38,850 bases of DNA from JBGTBQ01 sp041749275. Lineage in GTDB: Bacteria; Acidobacteriota; Blastocatellia; Pyrinomonadales; Pyrinomonadaceae. The first letter of the stretch is position 1. Each line of letters opens with the position of its first letter. The translations under genes were made by a program, and so were the position numbers. The stretch covers positions 1 to 38,850 of the forward strand of contig JBGTBQ010000182.1 of NCBI GenBank assembly GCA_041749275.1, in the 5' to 3' direction. The notes beneath the pieces are model-generated. The model worked only from the letters and a program-made list of their open reading frames with translations. It did no database searches and had not been told where the DNA came from. This document shows, piece after piece, positions 1 to 8,245 of the stretch.

Positions 1-1
1 T

Positions 2-226
2 CAGGACGCGCTGTTTTACGACCGCTTCAAAGCCGCTGGTTACCCCATCGGCTCGGGCGAAGTGGAGAGCGCACACCGGTACATCCCACAAAAGCGTTTA
101 AAGATAGCGGGAGCGAGTTGGAAACCTGAGACGATCAACCAGATGTTGGCGTTGCGTGTCATCAGAGCTAATGGTTGGTGGGAAGAGTTTTGGCAGCAGC
201 GACAGGCAAAGTTCCTTGCCGCTTGA
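2..226 (+). CDS. ISKra4-family transposase, C-terminal fragment
   Basis: This frame is open from the window edge to a TGA and gives the last 74 residues of a protein cut by the boundary. It carries GYPIGSGEVESAH, then RLKIAGASW, LALRVIRANGWW and a final EEFW. This spacing matches the C-terminal end of ISKra4-type DDE transposases, which share GSG..E, R.K..G..W and LR..N..W. The Glu in GSGEVE would be the last acidic residue of the DDE triad; that follows from family knowledge. The upstream part lies outside the window, so intactness cannot be judged. About 135 bp of apparently non-coding DNA separate it from the next gene; a terminal inverted repeat there was not identified. Confidence 0.75.
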   Translation, partial: QDALFYDRFKAAGYPIGSGEVESAHRYIPQKRLKIAGASWKPETINQMLALRVIRANGWWEEFWQQRQAKFLAA

Positions 227-361
227 GACATCTACCGACTATTTCCGGTTACACTCCCGGCGGCCCGTTTGCTTGCCGCCGCTCGTGGCTCGTGCTAACG
301 TTTTTGCTTTCGACACGTGGGCGGAAAGCAGACCGTAGCACGCCATTCTGGACGGTGAGAT

Positions 362-880
362 ATGATTAGACCTTTTCGCGGCAAGCACCCGCAGATTCAC
401 CCGACGGCCTTTATCGAGGAGAGCGCGCAAATCATCGGCGACGTACACATCGACGCCGAATCGTCCGTCTGGTTCGGCGCGGTGGTACGCGGCGACGTGT
501 TTCACATCCGCATCGGCGCGCGCACGAACGTGCAGGACGGCACCGTCATCCACGTCTCGAACGGCACGCACGCCACCATCCTCGAAGACGAAGTGACGGT
601 CGGCCACAACGTCACGCTCCACGGTTGCCACGTCGAGCGCGGCTCGCTCGTCGGCATCGGCTCCATCGTCTTGGACGGCGCGCGCATCGGCGCCGAATCC
701 TTAATCGCGGCGGGCGCGCTCGTCTCGCCCGGCACCGTCATCCCGCCGCGCTCGCTCGTCATGGGCGTGCCCGCGCGCGTGAAACGACCGCTGACCGACG
801 AAGAGGCCGCCGGTCTCGCGCAGTTCTGGCAGAACTACATCGAGTACACGAAGCAGTACAAAGAAGAGTCTGAGGTCTGA
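362..880 (+). CDS. Gamma-carbonic anhydrase family protein
   Basis: The 172-residue protein is a left-handed beta-helix of hexapeptide repeats, ending in the usual C-terminal helix (about residues 145-168). The three histidines that bind the metal in gamma-class carbonic anhydrases are present: H64, H82 and H87, within IHVSNGTHA and VGHNVTLHGC. Length and motifs fit the short YrdA/PaaY-like branch without the acidic loop of archaeal Cam. The expected role is reversible CO2 hydration in the cytoplasm, but many members of this branch have no proven activity. GGTGAG lies just before the ATG. The last codons (ESEV and stop) are written by a 7-bp repeat array, so the native C-terminus may have been altered by that element. 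Confidence 0.88.
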   Translation: MIRPFRGKHPQIHPTAFIEESAQIIGDVHIDAESSVWFGAVVRGDVFHIRIGARTNVQDGTVIHVSNGTHATILEDEVTVGHNVTLHGCHVERGSLVGIGSIVLDGARIGAESLIAAGALVSPGTVIPPRSLVMGVPARVKRPLTDEEAAGLAQFWQNYIEYTKQYKEESEV

Positions 881-942
881 AGTCTGAAGTCCGGAGTCAA
901 TCCGGTTTTTAGGCTCCAGACTTCGAGACTCCAGACTTGAGT
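868..942. repeat. Heptamer inverted-array element A (GTCTGAA units)
   Basis: The left arm (868-898) is GTCTGAG, GTCTGAA, GTCTGAA, GTCCGGA and GTC in strict 7-bp register. The right arm (about 912-940) reads on the opposite strand as GTCTGGA, GTCTCGA, GTCTGGA, so the arms can pair in a hairpin. The carbonic anhydrase stop (878-880) lies inside the left arm, and the hisS ATG follows the right arm by 3 nt. No Shine-Dalgarno sequence precedes that ATG. Confidence 0.85.
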
Positions 943-943
943 T

Positions 944-2362
944 ATGGCAAAGACCCAACCAGCACGCGGGATGCGCGACTTTCTGCCGGCGGATGTGCGG
1001 CGGCGGGAGTATGTCATCGGCGTCGTCAAGGAAGTTTATGAGCGTTACGGGTTCGAGCCGTTGGAGACGCCGGCGGTCGAGAACATCGAGACGCTGACTG
1101 GCAAGTACGGCGAAGAGGGCAACCAACTCATCTTCAAAATCCTGAAGCGCGGCGAGCACGAGAAGACGGGCGAGGCCGACCTCGCGTTGCGTTACGATTT
1201 GACCGTGCCGCTCGCGCGCGTCGTCGCGGAGTATGGCGACAAGCTCCCAAAGTTTTTCAAGCGCTATCAGATTCAACCCGTCTGGCGCGCGGATCGCCCG
1301 GCGCACGGCAGGTTCCGCGAGTTCTACCAGTGCGACGTGGACGCCATCGGCTCGCGCTCGGTGATGGTCGAGGCGGAATTGTGCGCGGCTGCAAGCGAAG
1401 CGCTAACGAAATTAGGCTTCATCAATTTCACAATATGGCTTAATCACAGACAGCTATTAACCAGTTTGTTGGACAGCGTCGGAATAAAGTCGGAACACCA
1501 CACGAGTGCGCTAACAGCTTTGGATAAATTAGATAAGATCAAAGCCGAAGGGGTTAGAAAAGAATTTATTTCGCGAGGGCTATCGGAAACTGCCTGTGTA
1601 GAACTTCTCGACTTCTTTTCTTGCGTAACTGAGTATGCCGATAATACTTTTGATAGGGGTGTTGATAATAACCGCTATCCTTCCGGCGAGGAGATTGACG
1701 GTTGGAATTCATTTACACTTAATGAACTAGGAAAATTAGTAAGTGGACATTCAGAAGGTGAGAAAGCTTTAACTGAACTGACTAAAATTTTGGAGTTGAC
1801 TAGCCTAGGGCAAGCTGCTGGAACAATAGCTCTTGCGCCAAATCTGGCACGTGGACTCTCCTATTACACGGGCGCGATCATGGAGATCAACGTGCCCGAC
1901 CTCGCCGGAAGTTTGGGCGGCGGTGGGCGTTACGATAACCTCGTCGGGATGTTTTCCGGAAAGGACGTTCCGGCGTGCGGCTTCTCACTCGGCTTGGAGC
2001 GAATCATCGTCGTGATGACGGAGCGCGAGATGTTCCCGCCGTCGCTGGTTGATGCGCCGGCTGAGGTGCTGGTGACGCTCTGGAATGAAGAGAGTGCCGG
2101 AGAGTCACTCGCGCTTGCCTCGGAGTTGCGGCGCGAAGGTTTGCGCGTTGACGTTTACCCTGAAGCCGACAAGCTCGGCAAGCAGTTCAAGTATGCCGCT
2201 TCGCGCGGCGTGCCGTTCGTCGCCGTCGTCGGAGATGAAGAGCGCCAACGCGGCGAGATTGCGCTGAAGAATATGACGAGCGGCGAGCAGCAAACCGTCA
2301 GCCGCGAGCTTGTCGCGGCAACGTTGCGTGAGGCTTTGCGGCGGAGCGGAGACTCATCGTAA
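944..2362 (+). CDS. hisS: Histidine--tRNA ligase (HisRS), mosaic gene
   Basis: This 472-residue class II synthetase charges tRNA-His in the cytoplasm. The N-terminus (ARGMRDFLP, then LRYDLTVPLARVVA) and motif 2 (WRADRPAHGRFREFYQCDVDAIG split around R/E) are typical, as are the histidine-binding RGLSYYTG near residue 305, GGGGRYDNL and a C-terminal anticodon-binding domain (about 375-465). The region between motif 2 and RGLSYY (about residues 150-305) is encoded by much AT-richer DNA than either flank, yet the frame is continuous and the family landmarks are intact. It lies just downstream of element A and shares strand with aspS after a 230-bp palindrome-rich gap. Length is at the upper end for bacterial HisRS. 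The ATG is chosen because the reading begins with the expected family N-terminus, although no ribosome binding site is visible. Confidence 0.95.
   Translation: MAKTQPARGMRDFLPADVRRREYVIGVVKEVYERYGFEPLETPAVENIETLTGKYGEEGNQLIFKILKRGEHEKTGEADLALRYDLTVPLARVVAEYGDKLPKFFKRYQIQPVWRADRPAHGRFREFYQCDVDAIGSRSVMVEAELCAAASEALTKLGFINFTIWLNHRQLLTSLLDSVGIKSEHHTSALTALDKLDKIKAEGVRKEFISRGLSETACVELLDFFSCVTEYADNTFDRGVDNNRYPSGEEIDGWNSFTLNELGKLVSGHSEGEKALTELTKILELTSLGQAAGTIALAPNLARGLSYYTGAIMEINVPDLAGSLGGGGRYDNLVGMFSGKDVPACGFSLGLERIIVVMTEREMFPPSLVDAPAEVLVTLWNEESAGESLALASELRREGLRVDVYPEADKLGKQFKYAASRGVPFVAVVGDEERQRGEIALKNMTSGEQQTVSRELVAATLREALRRSGDSS
1395..1860 (+). other. Low-GC segment inside hisS, probable recombined block
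   Basis: Counting bases over 1441-1800 gives about 41% GC. The 60-base lines at 1261, 1321 and 1921 give 70%, 63% and 62%. Codons such as TTA, ATA, AGA, GAT and AAT are common here and rare in the rest of the gene. Both edges are sharp (near 1395 and 1860) and the frame is kept. This fits replacement of the insertion domain by homologous recombination with a low-GC hisS; the donor is unknown. Confidence 0.75.
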
Positions 2363-2384
2363 ACGTGAAGAGTGCGGGATGGTA

Positions 2385-2531
2385 CGCCGCGTAGCGGCGG
2401 TTGAATTTAGCCCGGCGTTTCAACGCCGGGTCAATCTTCAGGCGTCGCTGACGCGACGCGCGTTTGTCGGCGGCGCGCTTTCCCGGCCTTGAAAGGCCGG
2501 GCTAAACTCAGTCGCCGCGACGCGGCGGAAT
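2385..2531. repeat. Composite palindromic repeat between hisS and aspS
   Basis: The inter-gene space holds TTTAGCCCGGC at about 2406 and GCCGGGCTAAA at about 2505, facing each other. Each arm is itself a small hairpin (CCCGGCGTTTCAACGCCGGG; CCCGGCCTTGAAAGGCCGGG). An outer pair, GCCGCGTAGCGGC and GTCGCCGCGACGCGGCGG, lies outside them. It resembles mobile REP/MITE-like palindromes. No gene was found in it. Confidence 0.7.
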
Positions 2532-2594
2532 GGCGCTCGGCGCGCGGAGACTTCAGTTAAAAGCTGTCAGATTTTGAAAGCGAATCATTGAATC

Positions 2595-4409
2595 ATGCCA
2601 ATCGTTCTCGATCATCTGGGAGAGTTAGAGCGCACGCACTCGTGCGGCGAGCTGCGCGCGTCGGACGCGGGGCGGACCGTGGTGCTGATGGGCTGGGTCG
2701 CCACGCGACGCGACTTCGGGCCGCTCACCTTCGTTGACCTGCGCGACCGCGACGGGTTGACGCAGGTCGTCTTCAACGAGGAGACCGCCGCGGCGGCGCA
2801 CGCCCGCGCGAAAGAAGTGCGCGGCGAGTATGTCATCGCCGTGCGCGGCGAGGTCGTGTTGCGCGATGAAGCGCAACGCAACCCGAAGATCGCCACGGGC
2901 GACATGGAGGTGCAGGCGCGCGAAATCCTCGTGCTCAACGAGGCGAAGACGTTGCCCTTCCAATTGGATATGCCGCCCGACAAACTCGCCGCCGAGGAGG
3001 TGCGCCTCAAGTATCGTTATCTCGATTTGCGGCGGACGCAGATGCAGTCGAACATACGTCTGCGCCACCGGATGGTTGCCGAGATTCGCGGCTACATGAA
3101 CGAGCAATCGTTCACCGAAATCGAGACGCCTATCCTCATCAAGTCCACGCCCGAAGGGGCGCGTGATTACGTCGTGCCGTCGCGCCTCTATCCCGGCAGG
3201 TTCTATGCGCTCCCGCAGTCGCCGCAAATCTTCAAGCAGATTTGCATGATCGCCGGACTCGACAAGTATTACCAGATCGCGCGCTGCTTCCGCGACGAAG
3301 ACCTGCGCGCCGACCGTCAGCCCGAATTCACACAGCTCGACGTGGAGTTCAGCTTCGCCACGCGCGAGCAGGTCTATCGTCTGATCGAAGGCTTGATGGC
3401 GCGCGTCTTCCGTCTCGCCGGCGCGGAGTTGCCCGTGCCGTTCCCGCGCCTGACTTACGCGGAGGCGCTGAGGCGTTACGGCAGCGACAAGCCCGACCTG
3501 CGCTTCGAGATGGAACTCAAAGACCTCGGCCCGTCGGTCGAGGGGACGACGTTCGCGCCGTTCGCGGCGGCGTTGGAGAAGGGCGGCGAGGTGAAGGGAC
3601 TCGTCGTGAAGGGCGGCGCGCACCTGTCGCGCAAAGCTCTCGACGAGTTGCAGGAGTACGCCAAACGCTACGGCGCGGGCGCGCTCGCATGGATAAAGTT
3701 GGGAGACGAGCTTTCGTCTTCGTTGTTGAAAGCGCTCGGTGATGAGACCGTCGCGCGCATGGCCGAAGCCGCCGGCGCGGAGAAGGACGACGCGGTGCTC
3801 GTCGTGTCGGGGAGCAAAAAGGTTGTCGCGGCTTCTCTGGGCGCGCTGCGGAACGAGGTCGCGCGGCGCGAGAAGCTGATCCCCGCGAACACCTTCACGC
3901 CGCTCTGGGTGACGGAGTTTCCCATGTTCGAGCACGACGAGGAGAGCGGGCGCTACTACGCGATGCACCACCCGTTCACCTCGCCGCTCGACGAAGATTT
4001 GCCGCTGCTTGAGCGCGCCATCAAGGGCGGCGAGACGCACCTCTTGGGCGAGCTTCGCGCGAAGGCTTACGACACGGTCGTCAACGGCATCGAGGTCGCG
4101 GGCGGCTCGATTCGTATCCATCGCCGCGACGTTCAGCGCCTCGTCTTCAAGGCGCTCGGCCTGACGGAAGAGAAGGCGCGCGAGCGTTTCGGCTTCTTTA
4201 TGGACGCGCTCGAATACGGCACGCCGCCGCACGGCGGCATCGCCTCCGGCATCGAACGCACGCTGATGGCGCTCACCGGCATCGAGAACATCCGCGACGT
4301 GATGGCCTTCCCGAAGACGGCCTCCGCCGCCGACCTGATGATTGACTCGCCCGGCGAACTCGACCCGCAACAGTTGGACGAACTGCGGATCAGCATCGTG
4401 AAAGGTTAG
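2595..4409 (+). CDS. aspS: Aspartate--tRNA ligase, bacterial type
   Basis: This is a 604-residue bacterial-type AspRS. An N-terminal OB-fold anticodon domain (about 15-110, with GWVATRRDFGPLTFVDLRD) is followed by a class II core (motif 1 near FTEIETPIL; motif 2 FRDEDLRADRQPEFTQLD). A GAD insertion domain occupies about residues 290-415, and motif 3 GGIASGIERTLMAL lies near 560. Length and domain order match the bacterial family, which differs from the shorter archaeal/eukaryotic form by the GAD domain. Motif 3 has GIER where GLDR is usual. Whether it also charges tRNA-Asn cannot be decided from this sequence; no gatCAB gene lies in the window. It follows hisS on the same strand across a palindromic repeat. 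The restriction-modification unit begins 40 bp after its stop. Confidence 0.96.
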   Translation: MPIVLDHLGELERTHSCGELRASDAGRTVVLMGWVATRRDFGPLTFVDLRDRDGLTQVVFNEETAAAAHARAKEVRGEYVIAVRGEVVLRDEAQRNPKIATGDMEVQAREILVLNEAKTLPFQLDMPPDKLAAEEVRLKYRYLDLRRTQMQSNIRLRHRMVAEIRGYMNEQSFTEIETPILIKSTPEGARDYVVPSRLYPGRFYALPQSPQIFKQICMIAGLDKYYQIARCFRDEDLRADRQPEFTQLDVEFSFATREQVYRLIEGLMARVFRLAGAELPVPFPRLTYAEALRRYGSDKPDLRFEMELKDLGPSVEGTTFAPFAAALEKGGEVKGLVVKGGAHLSRKALDELQEYAKRYGAGALAWIKLGDELSSSLLKALGDETVARMAEAAGAEKDDAVLVVSGSKKVVAASLGALRNEVARREKLIPANTFTPLWVTEFPMFEHDEESGRYYAMHHPFTSPLDEDLPLLERAIKGGETHLLGELRAKAYDTVVNGIEVAGGSIRIHRRDVQRLVFKALGLTEEKARERFGFFMDALEYGTPPHGGIASGIERTLMALTGIENIRDVMAFPKTASAADLMIDSPGELDPQQLDELRISIVKG

Positions 4410-4449
4410 ATACGGCAATCGGGAAATCTATGGGTTAGTTAAAAGGTAG

Positions 4450-5100
4450 ATGCACAAGGAACCTCTCACACTGATAGACCTCGCCTCAGCCGCCAGAGAC
4501 TTCTGTAACTGGAGTCATCAGTACCGTGAGTTGTTCGGAGTCACTGACGGGAAAGCCGTGGGCACCTTCATCGAGCTACAATTCAGGACTGAGCTTGAGG
4601 CGAAATACGACGTGCTGACAGGTAACTCGGCGCGTGGCTTGGACCTTCCCTCGCTCGACACGGATATCAAAGCAACTTCCGTCCGCCAGCCGCAGTCCTC
4701 ATGTCCGTTCCGTTCGGCCCGGCAAAAGATTTACGGTCTTGGGTATCATCTATTGCTGTTCGTTTACGAGAAACATGACGAGCAGAAGAAGAAAACCGCC
4801 ACCCTGAATTTTGTCAATTGCGTGTTCATTGACAGGAGCCGCACCGCGGATTACCAGACGACACGCGGCCTGCGAGACTTGTTGGATCGGGACGCTAACC
4901 GCGATGACATCATGGCCTTCCTCGAAGAGCGAAGGCTGCCGGGCGACGAGATAGTATTCAACAATCTGGCTGATGAAATTTTAACTTCCCCGCCTGAACT
5001 CGGATACCTGACCATCTCGAATGCGTTACAATGGCGTCTGCAATACGGTCGCGTCATCAACGTCGCGGGAACTATTCCCGGAGTCGAGAAGGTGGTATGA
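4450..5100 (+). CDS. Putative type II restriction endonuclease, PD-(D/E)XK-like
   Basis: The 216-residue protein is encoded directly upstream of a DNA adenine methyltransferase and overlaps it by ATGA. A plausible nuclease core is E42 in a helix, then SLDTDIKATS (D70, D72, K74), which fits the D...(D/E)-x-K catalytic pattern. A conserved-looking block follows (QPQSSCPF, RQKIYGLGYHLLLFVYEK), with a predicted beta strand. There is no signal peptide or membrane segment. Partner, gene order and size support a restriction enzyme, but no named REase was recognised and specificity is unknown. The ATG lies 40 bp after aspS with AAAGGTAG just before it. Local GC is lower than in flanking genes, consistent with acquisition by transfer. 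Confidence 0.72.
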   Translation: MHKEPLTLIDLASAARDFCNWSHQYRELFGVTDGKAVGTFIELQFRTELEAKYDVLTGNSARGLDLPSLDTDIKATSVRQPQSSCPFRSARQKIYGLGYHLLLFVYEKHDEQKKKTATLNFVNCVFIDRSRTADYQTTRGLRDLLDRDANRDDIMAFLEERRLPGDEIVFNNLADEILTSPPELGYLTISNALQWRLQYGRVINVAGTIPGVEKVV

Positions 5101-6875
5101 CTAAGCCTCACGGCAACCTAGCCATTACTGACGGCGTGGTTGAAATCAATCAAGACTCTATACTCGACTTTATTTCAAGCTGCGCCACGTTCGCCCGCGC
5201 TAACGAAGAAATACGTTGCCTGACAGGCATTAGGCGATTCTTCCCTGACGCCGCAACTTTCGAGAGATTCCCGCGAATTCTTACCAGCCTCGACGCAAAC
5301 ATAGACCCACGAAACACCCGCGAGTGGGGAGATTTTCAGACCCCCCCTGCTCTTGCGGAGAGAGTCTGTAATCTTCTCGCCGCCGGCGGCTGGTCTCCGA
5401 GCGTCGTCATCGAGCCGAGCTACGGTGAAGGAAATTTTATCTTCGCCGTGCTCCGTGCGTTTCCGACTACCAAACTCATCTACGGTGTCGAGCTTCAGGA
5501 AAGGTACGAATGGCAGTTCAAAGTCGCCCTGCTGGTCGAGTCGCTGCTTGGGAACCGTCACACCGCGCAGATTGACATTCAACGCGATAGCATCTTTACC
5601 CACCAGTTTCCGGACGAGATTCTCGCGGCGGAAGACGTGCTCATCGTTGGCAATCCTCCTTGGGTCACTAGCGCGGAACTCGGCTCCCTTGAGTCGCGCA
5701 ACTTGCCTGCGAAGAGAAACATTAAGTCGCTCGCCGGCCTTGATGCGCTGACGGGGAAGAGCAACTTCGACGTGGCGGAATACGTGCTGCGGCGGATGAT
5801 TGAACTGCTCAACGGTCGGCGCGGCAAACTGGCGATGCTGTGTAAAAACTCCGTCGTCAAAAACATCGTCGAAAGGTTGCCGAACGACGGCTGCCACGTT
5901 TCGGAAGTCAGACAAGTCGAGATTGACGCGAAGCGAGAATTCGGCGTTTCCGTCGAAGCCTCGTTGCTCCTGCTGACGACCGGAAGGCCGAACCGCTTGA
6001 TGACCTGTCAGGTAAGCATTCTCAACGAGCCGGAGCGAGTGAAACGGACTTTCGGTTGGTCGAGAAATAAATTCGTCTCGAGTGTGGAAGGTTACGAAGA
6101 AACTTTCGAGTTGGACGGGAAATCTCCGCTGGTGTGGCGGCAAGGCTTAAAACACGATTGCGCGCAGATAGTGGAGCTTGATGTGCAGGGCGTTGATGTT
6201 GTGAACGGCAAAGGCGAGAGGGTGTGCCTGGAAGACGAATGGGTTTACCAGCTATTGAAAAGTTCAGACCTGCGAAGTTTCGCGGTGGGTCTTGCCAGAA
6301 AGAAGGTGATTGTAACCCAGCGACGCCTTAATAATGACACAGCGTACCTGCAACAAAGTGCTCCGAAGTTGTGGAATTATCTGTGCAGGCATGAGGCTTT
6401 TTTTGCAAGGCGCAGGTCGAGCATTTACCGTAATAAGCCGCGATTCTCGATGTTCGGCATAGGTGACTACGCTTTCAAGAAATACAAGGTCGCTACCTCC
6501 GGAATGTACAAGGATCCGTGTTTCTCGCTGGTTTCGCCCGCCGACGACCGTCCAGTCATGCTCGATGACACCTGTTATTTTCTTGGTTTCGACCTCTACC
6601 AAGATGCGTTGTTTACCGCCTCACTGCTTAATTGCGCGCGGGTCAGGAAGTTTCTCGAATCCATCGTCTTTACAGACGCAAAGAGGCCGTACACGAAAGA
6701 GATTCTGATGCGCGTGGATTTAATCGAAGCGGCTTCCCGAACGTCTTATGAAGAGCTTCGCGGCATTTGGGCTTCGGCGAGTTACACCCCGGAAACAGTT
6801 ATTGCCGAGAGCGACTACCTTGAATTTAAGGAGCGCCTCAGAGGATCGCACGCAGGTCTTCAATTTAACAGTTGA
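5097..6875 (+). CDS. N6-adenine DNA methyltransferase (type II RM, gamma-class layout)
   Basis: From the ATG that overlaps the endonuclease stop, the protein has 592 residues. It shows a motif X-like GDFQTPPALAERV (78-90), the SAM-binding motif I IEPSYGEGNF (105-114), an acidic residue after the next strand (GVELQ, 130-134) and the catalytic NPPW (186-189). Motif I before NPPW with a long C-terminal half (about 300-592) is the order of gamma-class adenine methyltransferases; that half would hold the target-recognition domain. A conserved-looking stretch FGIGDYAFKKYKVATSGMYK lies near residue 465. It should protect host DNA from the upstream nuclease. An earlier in-frame start at 5031 would add 22 residues, but the ATGA overlap is the better choice. 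GC is near 50%, well below the neighbours. Confidence 0.9.
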   Translation: MTKPHGNLAITDGVVEINQDSILDFISSCATFARANEEIRCLTGIRRFFPDAATFERFPRILTSLDANIDPRNTREWGDFQTPPALAERVCNLLAAGGWSPSVVIEPSYGEGNFIFAVLRAFPTTKLIYGVELQERYEWQFKVALLVESLLGNRHTAQIDIQRDSIFTHQFPDEILAAEDVLIVGNPPWVTSAELGSLESRNLPAKRNIKSLAGLDALTGKSNFDVAEYVLRRMIELLNGRRGKLAMLCKNSVVKNIVERLPNDGCHVSEVRQVEIDAKREFGVSVEASLLLLTTGRPNRLMTCQVSILNEPERVKRTFGWSRNKFVSSVEGYEETFELDGKSPLVWRQGLKHDCAQIVELDVQGVDVVNGKGERVCLEDEWVYQLLKSSDLRSFAVGLARKKVIVTQRRLNNDTAYLQQSAPKLWNYLCRHEAFFARRRSSIYRNKPRFSMFGIGDYAFKKYKVATSGMYKDPCFSLVSPADDRPVMLDDTCYFLGFDLYQDALFTASLLNCARVRKFLESIVFTDAKRPYTKEILMRVDLIEAASRTSYEELRGIWASASYTPETVIAESDYLEFKERLRGSHAGLQFNS

Positions 6876-7303
6876 TTGAAAAGAATTGCACGATCCTTCA
6901 CCGCGCGCACGCCGAAGAGATGTTCGCGCACGCGCGCGCGTCGAGTCCGGCGGAATGCTGCGGCCTCGTCGGCGGGCGGGGGCGCGTGGCATCGGGCGTC
7001 TATCGTCTGCGTAACATCGCGCGCGATGCGCTCAACGCTTACGAGGCCGCGCCGGAAGAGTTGTTCGCCGCGCAGAGGGAGATGCGCGCGCGCGGCGAGG
7101 AGCTGTTGGGGATTTACCACTCGCACCCGCGCTCCGCCGACCCCGCGCCGTCGGCGACGGACGTGCGGCTCGCCTTTTATCCTTCCGCCATTTATTTCAT
7201 AATCGGATTCACGCGCGATGGCGAAGGCGTGCTGCGCGCCTTCCGTATCTCGGAAAGCGCGGGAAGTTGGGAGCGCGTGCCGCTGGAAGTGAGCGAAGAA
7301 TGA
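6872..7303 (+). CDS. JAMM/Mov34 (M67) family metallopeptidase
   Basis: This 143-residue protein carries the full JAMM zinc site: E28 in SPAECCGLVGG, H83-S-H85 in GIYHSHPRS, S94 and D97 (SATD). Bacterial stand-alone JAMM proteins of this size resemble Mec+, which trims C-terminal extensions from small sulfur-carrier proteins. No sulfur-carrier or MoeB-like gene is next to it, so the substrate is open. The frame can only start with TTG at 6872, overlapping the methyltransferase stop as TTGA; no ATG precedes the conserved region. The original upstream region may have been lost when the restriction-modification unit inserted. The DUF4870-like gene follows 46 bp later. Confidence 0.85.
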   Translation: MIEKNCTILHRAHAEEMFAHARASSPAECCGLVGGRGRVASGVYRLRNIARDALNAYEAAPEELFAAQREMRARGEELLGIYHSHPRSADPAPSATDVRLAFYPSAIYFIIGFTRDGEGVLRAFRISESAGSWERVPLEVSEE

Positions 7304-7349
7304 GTTGCGCGGAGAACCCGCGCGCCTTGAGCGTCGTAAAAGGTTTCGC

Positions 7350-8054
7350 ATGTCCGAGAAAAGGAGCAAGTACGACACCGACCCGCTCGACCCGGAATTC
7401 GTGCGCCGGACGGAAGAGCTGATGAACCGGACGCGGGAGGTCGAGCGCGAGCCGCCAACCGAGCCGGAGCCGGAGCCGCGCCGCGACCCCGCGCTGGAAG
7501 AGCCGACGCGCCGTTTCGACGAGCAGTACGCCGATTCCTACCCGTCCATGTTCGTTCCGCCCGCTTACCAGCCGCCGGCGCGTCAGCCGGGCTACACGAG
7601 TTTCGGCGCGGACGCGCGGGAGCAACAGCCGGGCGTGGACACGCCGCCCGCACAGGTGTCTCAATATGCCGCGCCCACGCCCCTTTCGTCACGCCCCGTA
7701 CAGAAACTGGGGCTGGCGGAGAAGTGGGCGTGCATCGCGCCTTACGCGCCCTTCTACATCGGACTGGTGGCGGCCATCGTCGAACTCCTCATGGTCCCGC
7801 GCACCGAGACGCGGACGCGTTTCCACGCCGCGCAAGGGTTGGCGCTGCAACTGGTAATCATCGCCGTCTCGCTCGCCTTCAACCTCGTCGGGGCAATCAC
7901 GGACAGCGGCTTTGGCGGATGGGTTTTCGGGACGGCTGCCTTTGTCTTCCTCATCGTCTCGATGTTCCGCGTCTGGGGCGGCCAGCCGCACCACCTCGCG
8001 CCGCTCGACGACGCGACTCGCTGGCTCAATGAGAAGATCGAGCCGAAGAAGTAA
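7350..8054 (+). CDS. DUF4870-like membrane protein with disordered N-terminus
   Basis: The first 115 residues of this 234-residue protein are polar and rich in Pro, Glu and Arg (for example PPTEPEPEP), with no obvious fold. The C-terminal half has hydrophobic segments at about residues 130-147, 165-185 and 190-210. They surround RTRFHAAQGLALQL, which is characteristic of DUF4870/Tic20-like small membrane proteins of unknown function. The ATG at 7350 is preferred over a TTG at 7305 because AAAAGG lies 7 nt before it. It follows the JAMM gene closely and probably shares its transcript. No function is assigned. Confidence 0.72.
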   Translation: MSEKRSKYDTDPLDPEFVRRTEELMNRTREVEREPPTEPEPEPRRDPALEEPTRRFDEQYADSYPSMFVPPAYQPPARQPGYTSFGADAREQQPGVDTPPAQVSQYAAPTPLSSRPVQKLGLAEKWACIAPYAPFYIGLVAAIVELLMVPRTETRTRFHAAQGLALQLVIIAVSLAFNLVGAITDSGFGGWVFGTAAFVFLIVSMFRVWGGQPHHLAPLDDATRWLNEKIEPKK

Positions 8055-8057
8055 ACG

Positions 8058-8160
8058 ATTTTCAGTTCGCGGCATAATGGACTTCCGCCTTCGGTAATTG
8101 CCGAAAGATTACGAGACACCCCGCGCCGGCCACGGATGCACTGAAAACTGAAAACTGAAT
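8058..8160. repeat. Heptamer element H (ACTGAAA units)
   Basis: A run ACTGAAA ACTGAAA ACTGAAT sits at 8140-8160 and a short inverse copy (ATTTTCAGTT) at 8058-8067, right after the preceding stop codon. The hairpin CTTCGG TAATT GCCGAAAG lies between them. It is a shorter, more degraded member of the heptamer family. Confidence 0.6.
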
Positions 8161-8245
8161 ACCGCTTTGGTTTTGTGTTAATCTGGCTTCCCTCATAGGC
8201 TGCTCGCTTTATTTAAGACGACTCTCTCGGGGACGGCTCGCTCAG

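Noticed and set aside
227..361. Right terminal inverted repeat of the ISKra4 element
   Set aside because: The other end is outside the window, so no pair could be tested; the GGCGGC/GCCGCC hairpin seen there is too short to call.
2625..4418. Open frame of about 597 codons on the - strand
   Set aside because: It is the antisense shadow of aspS and shows no domain.
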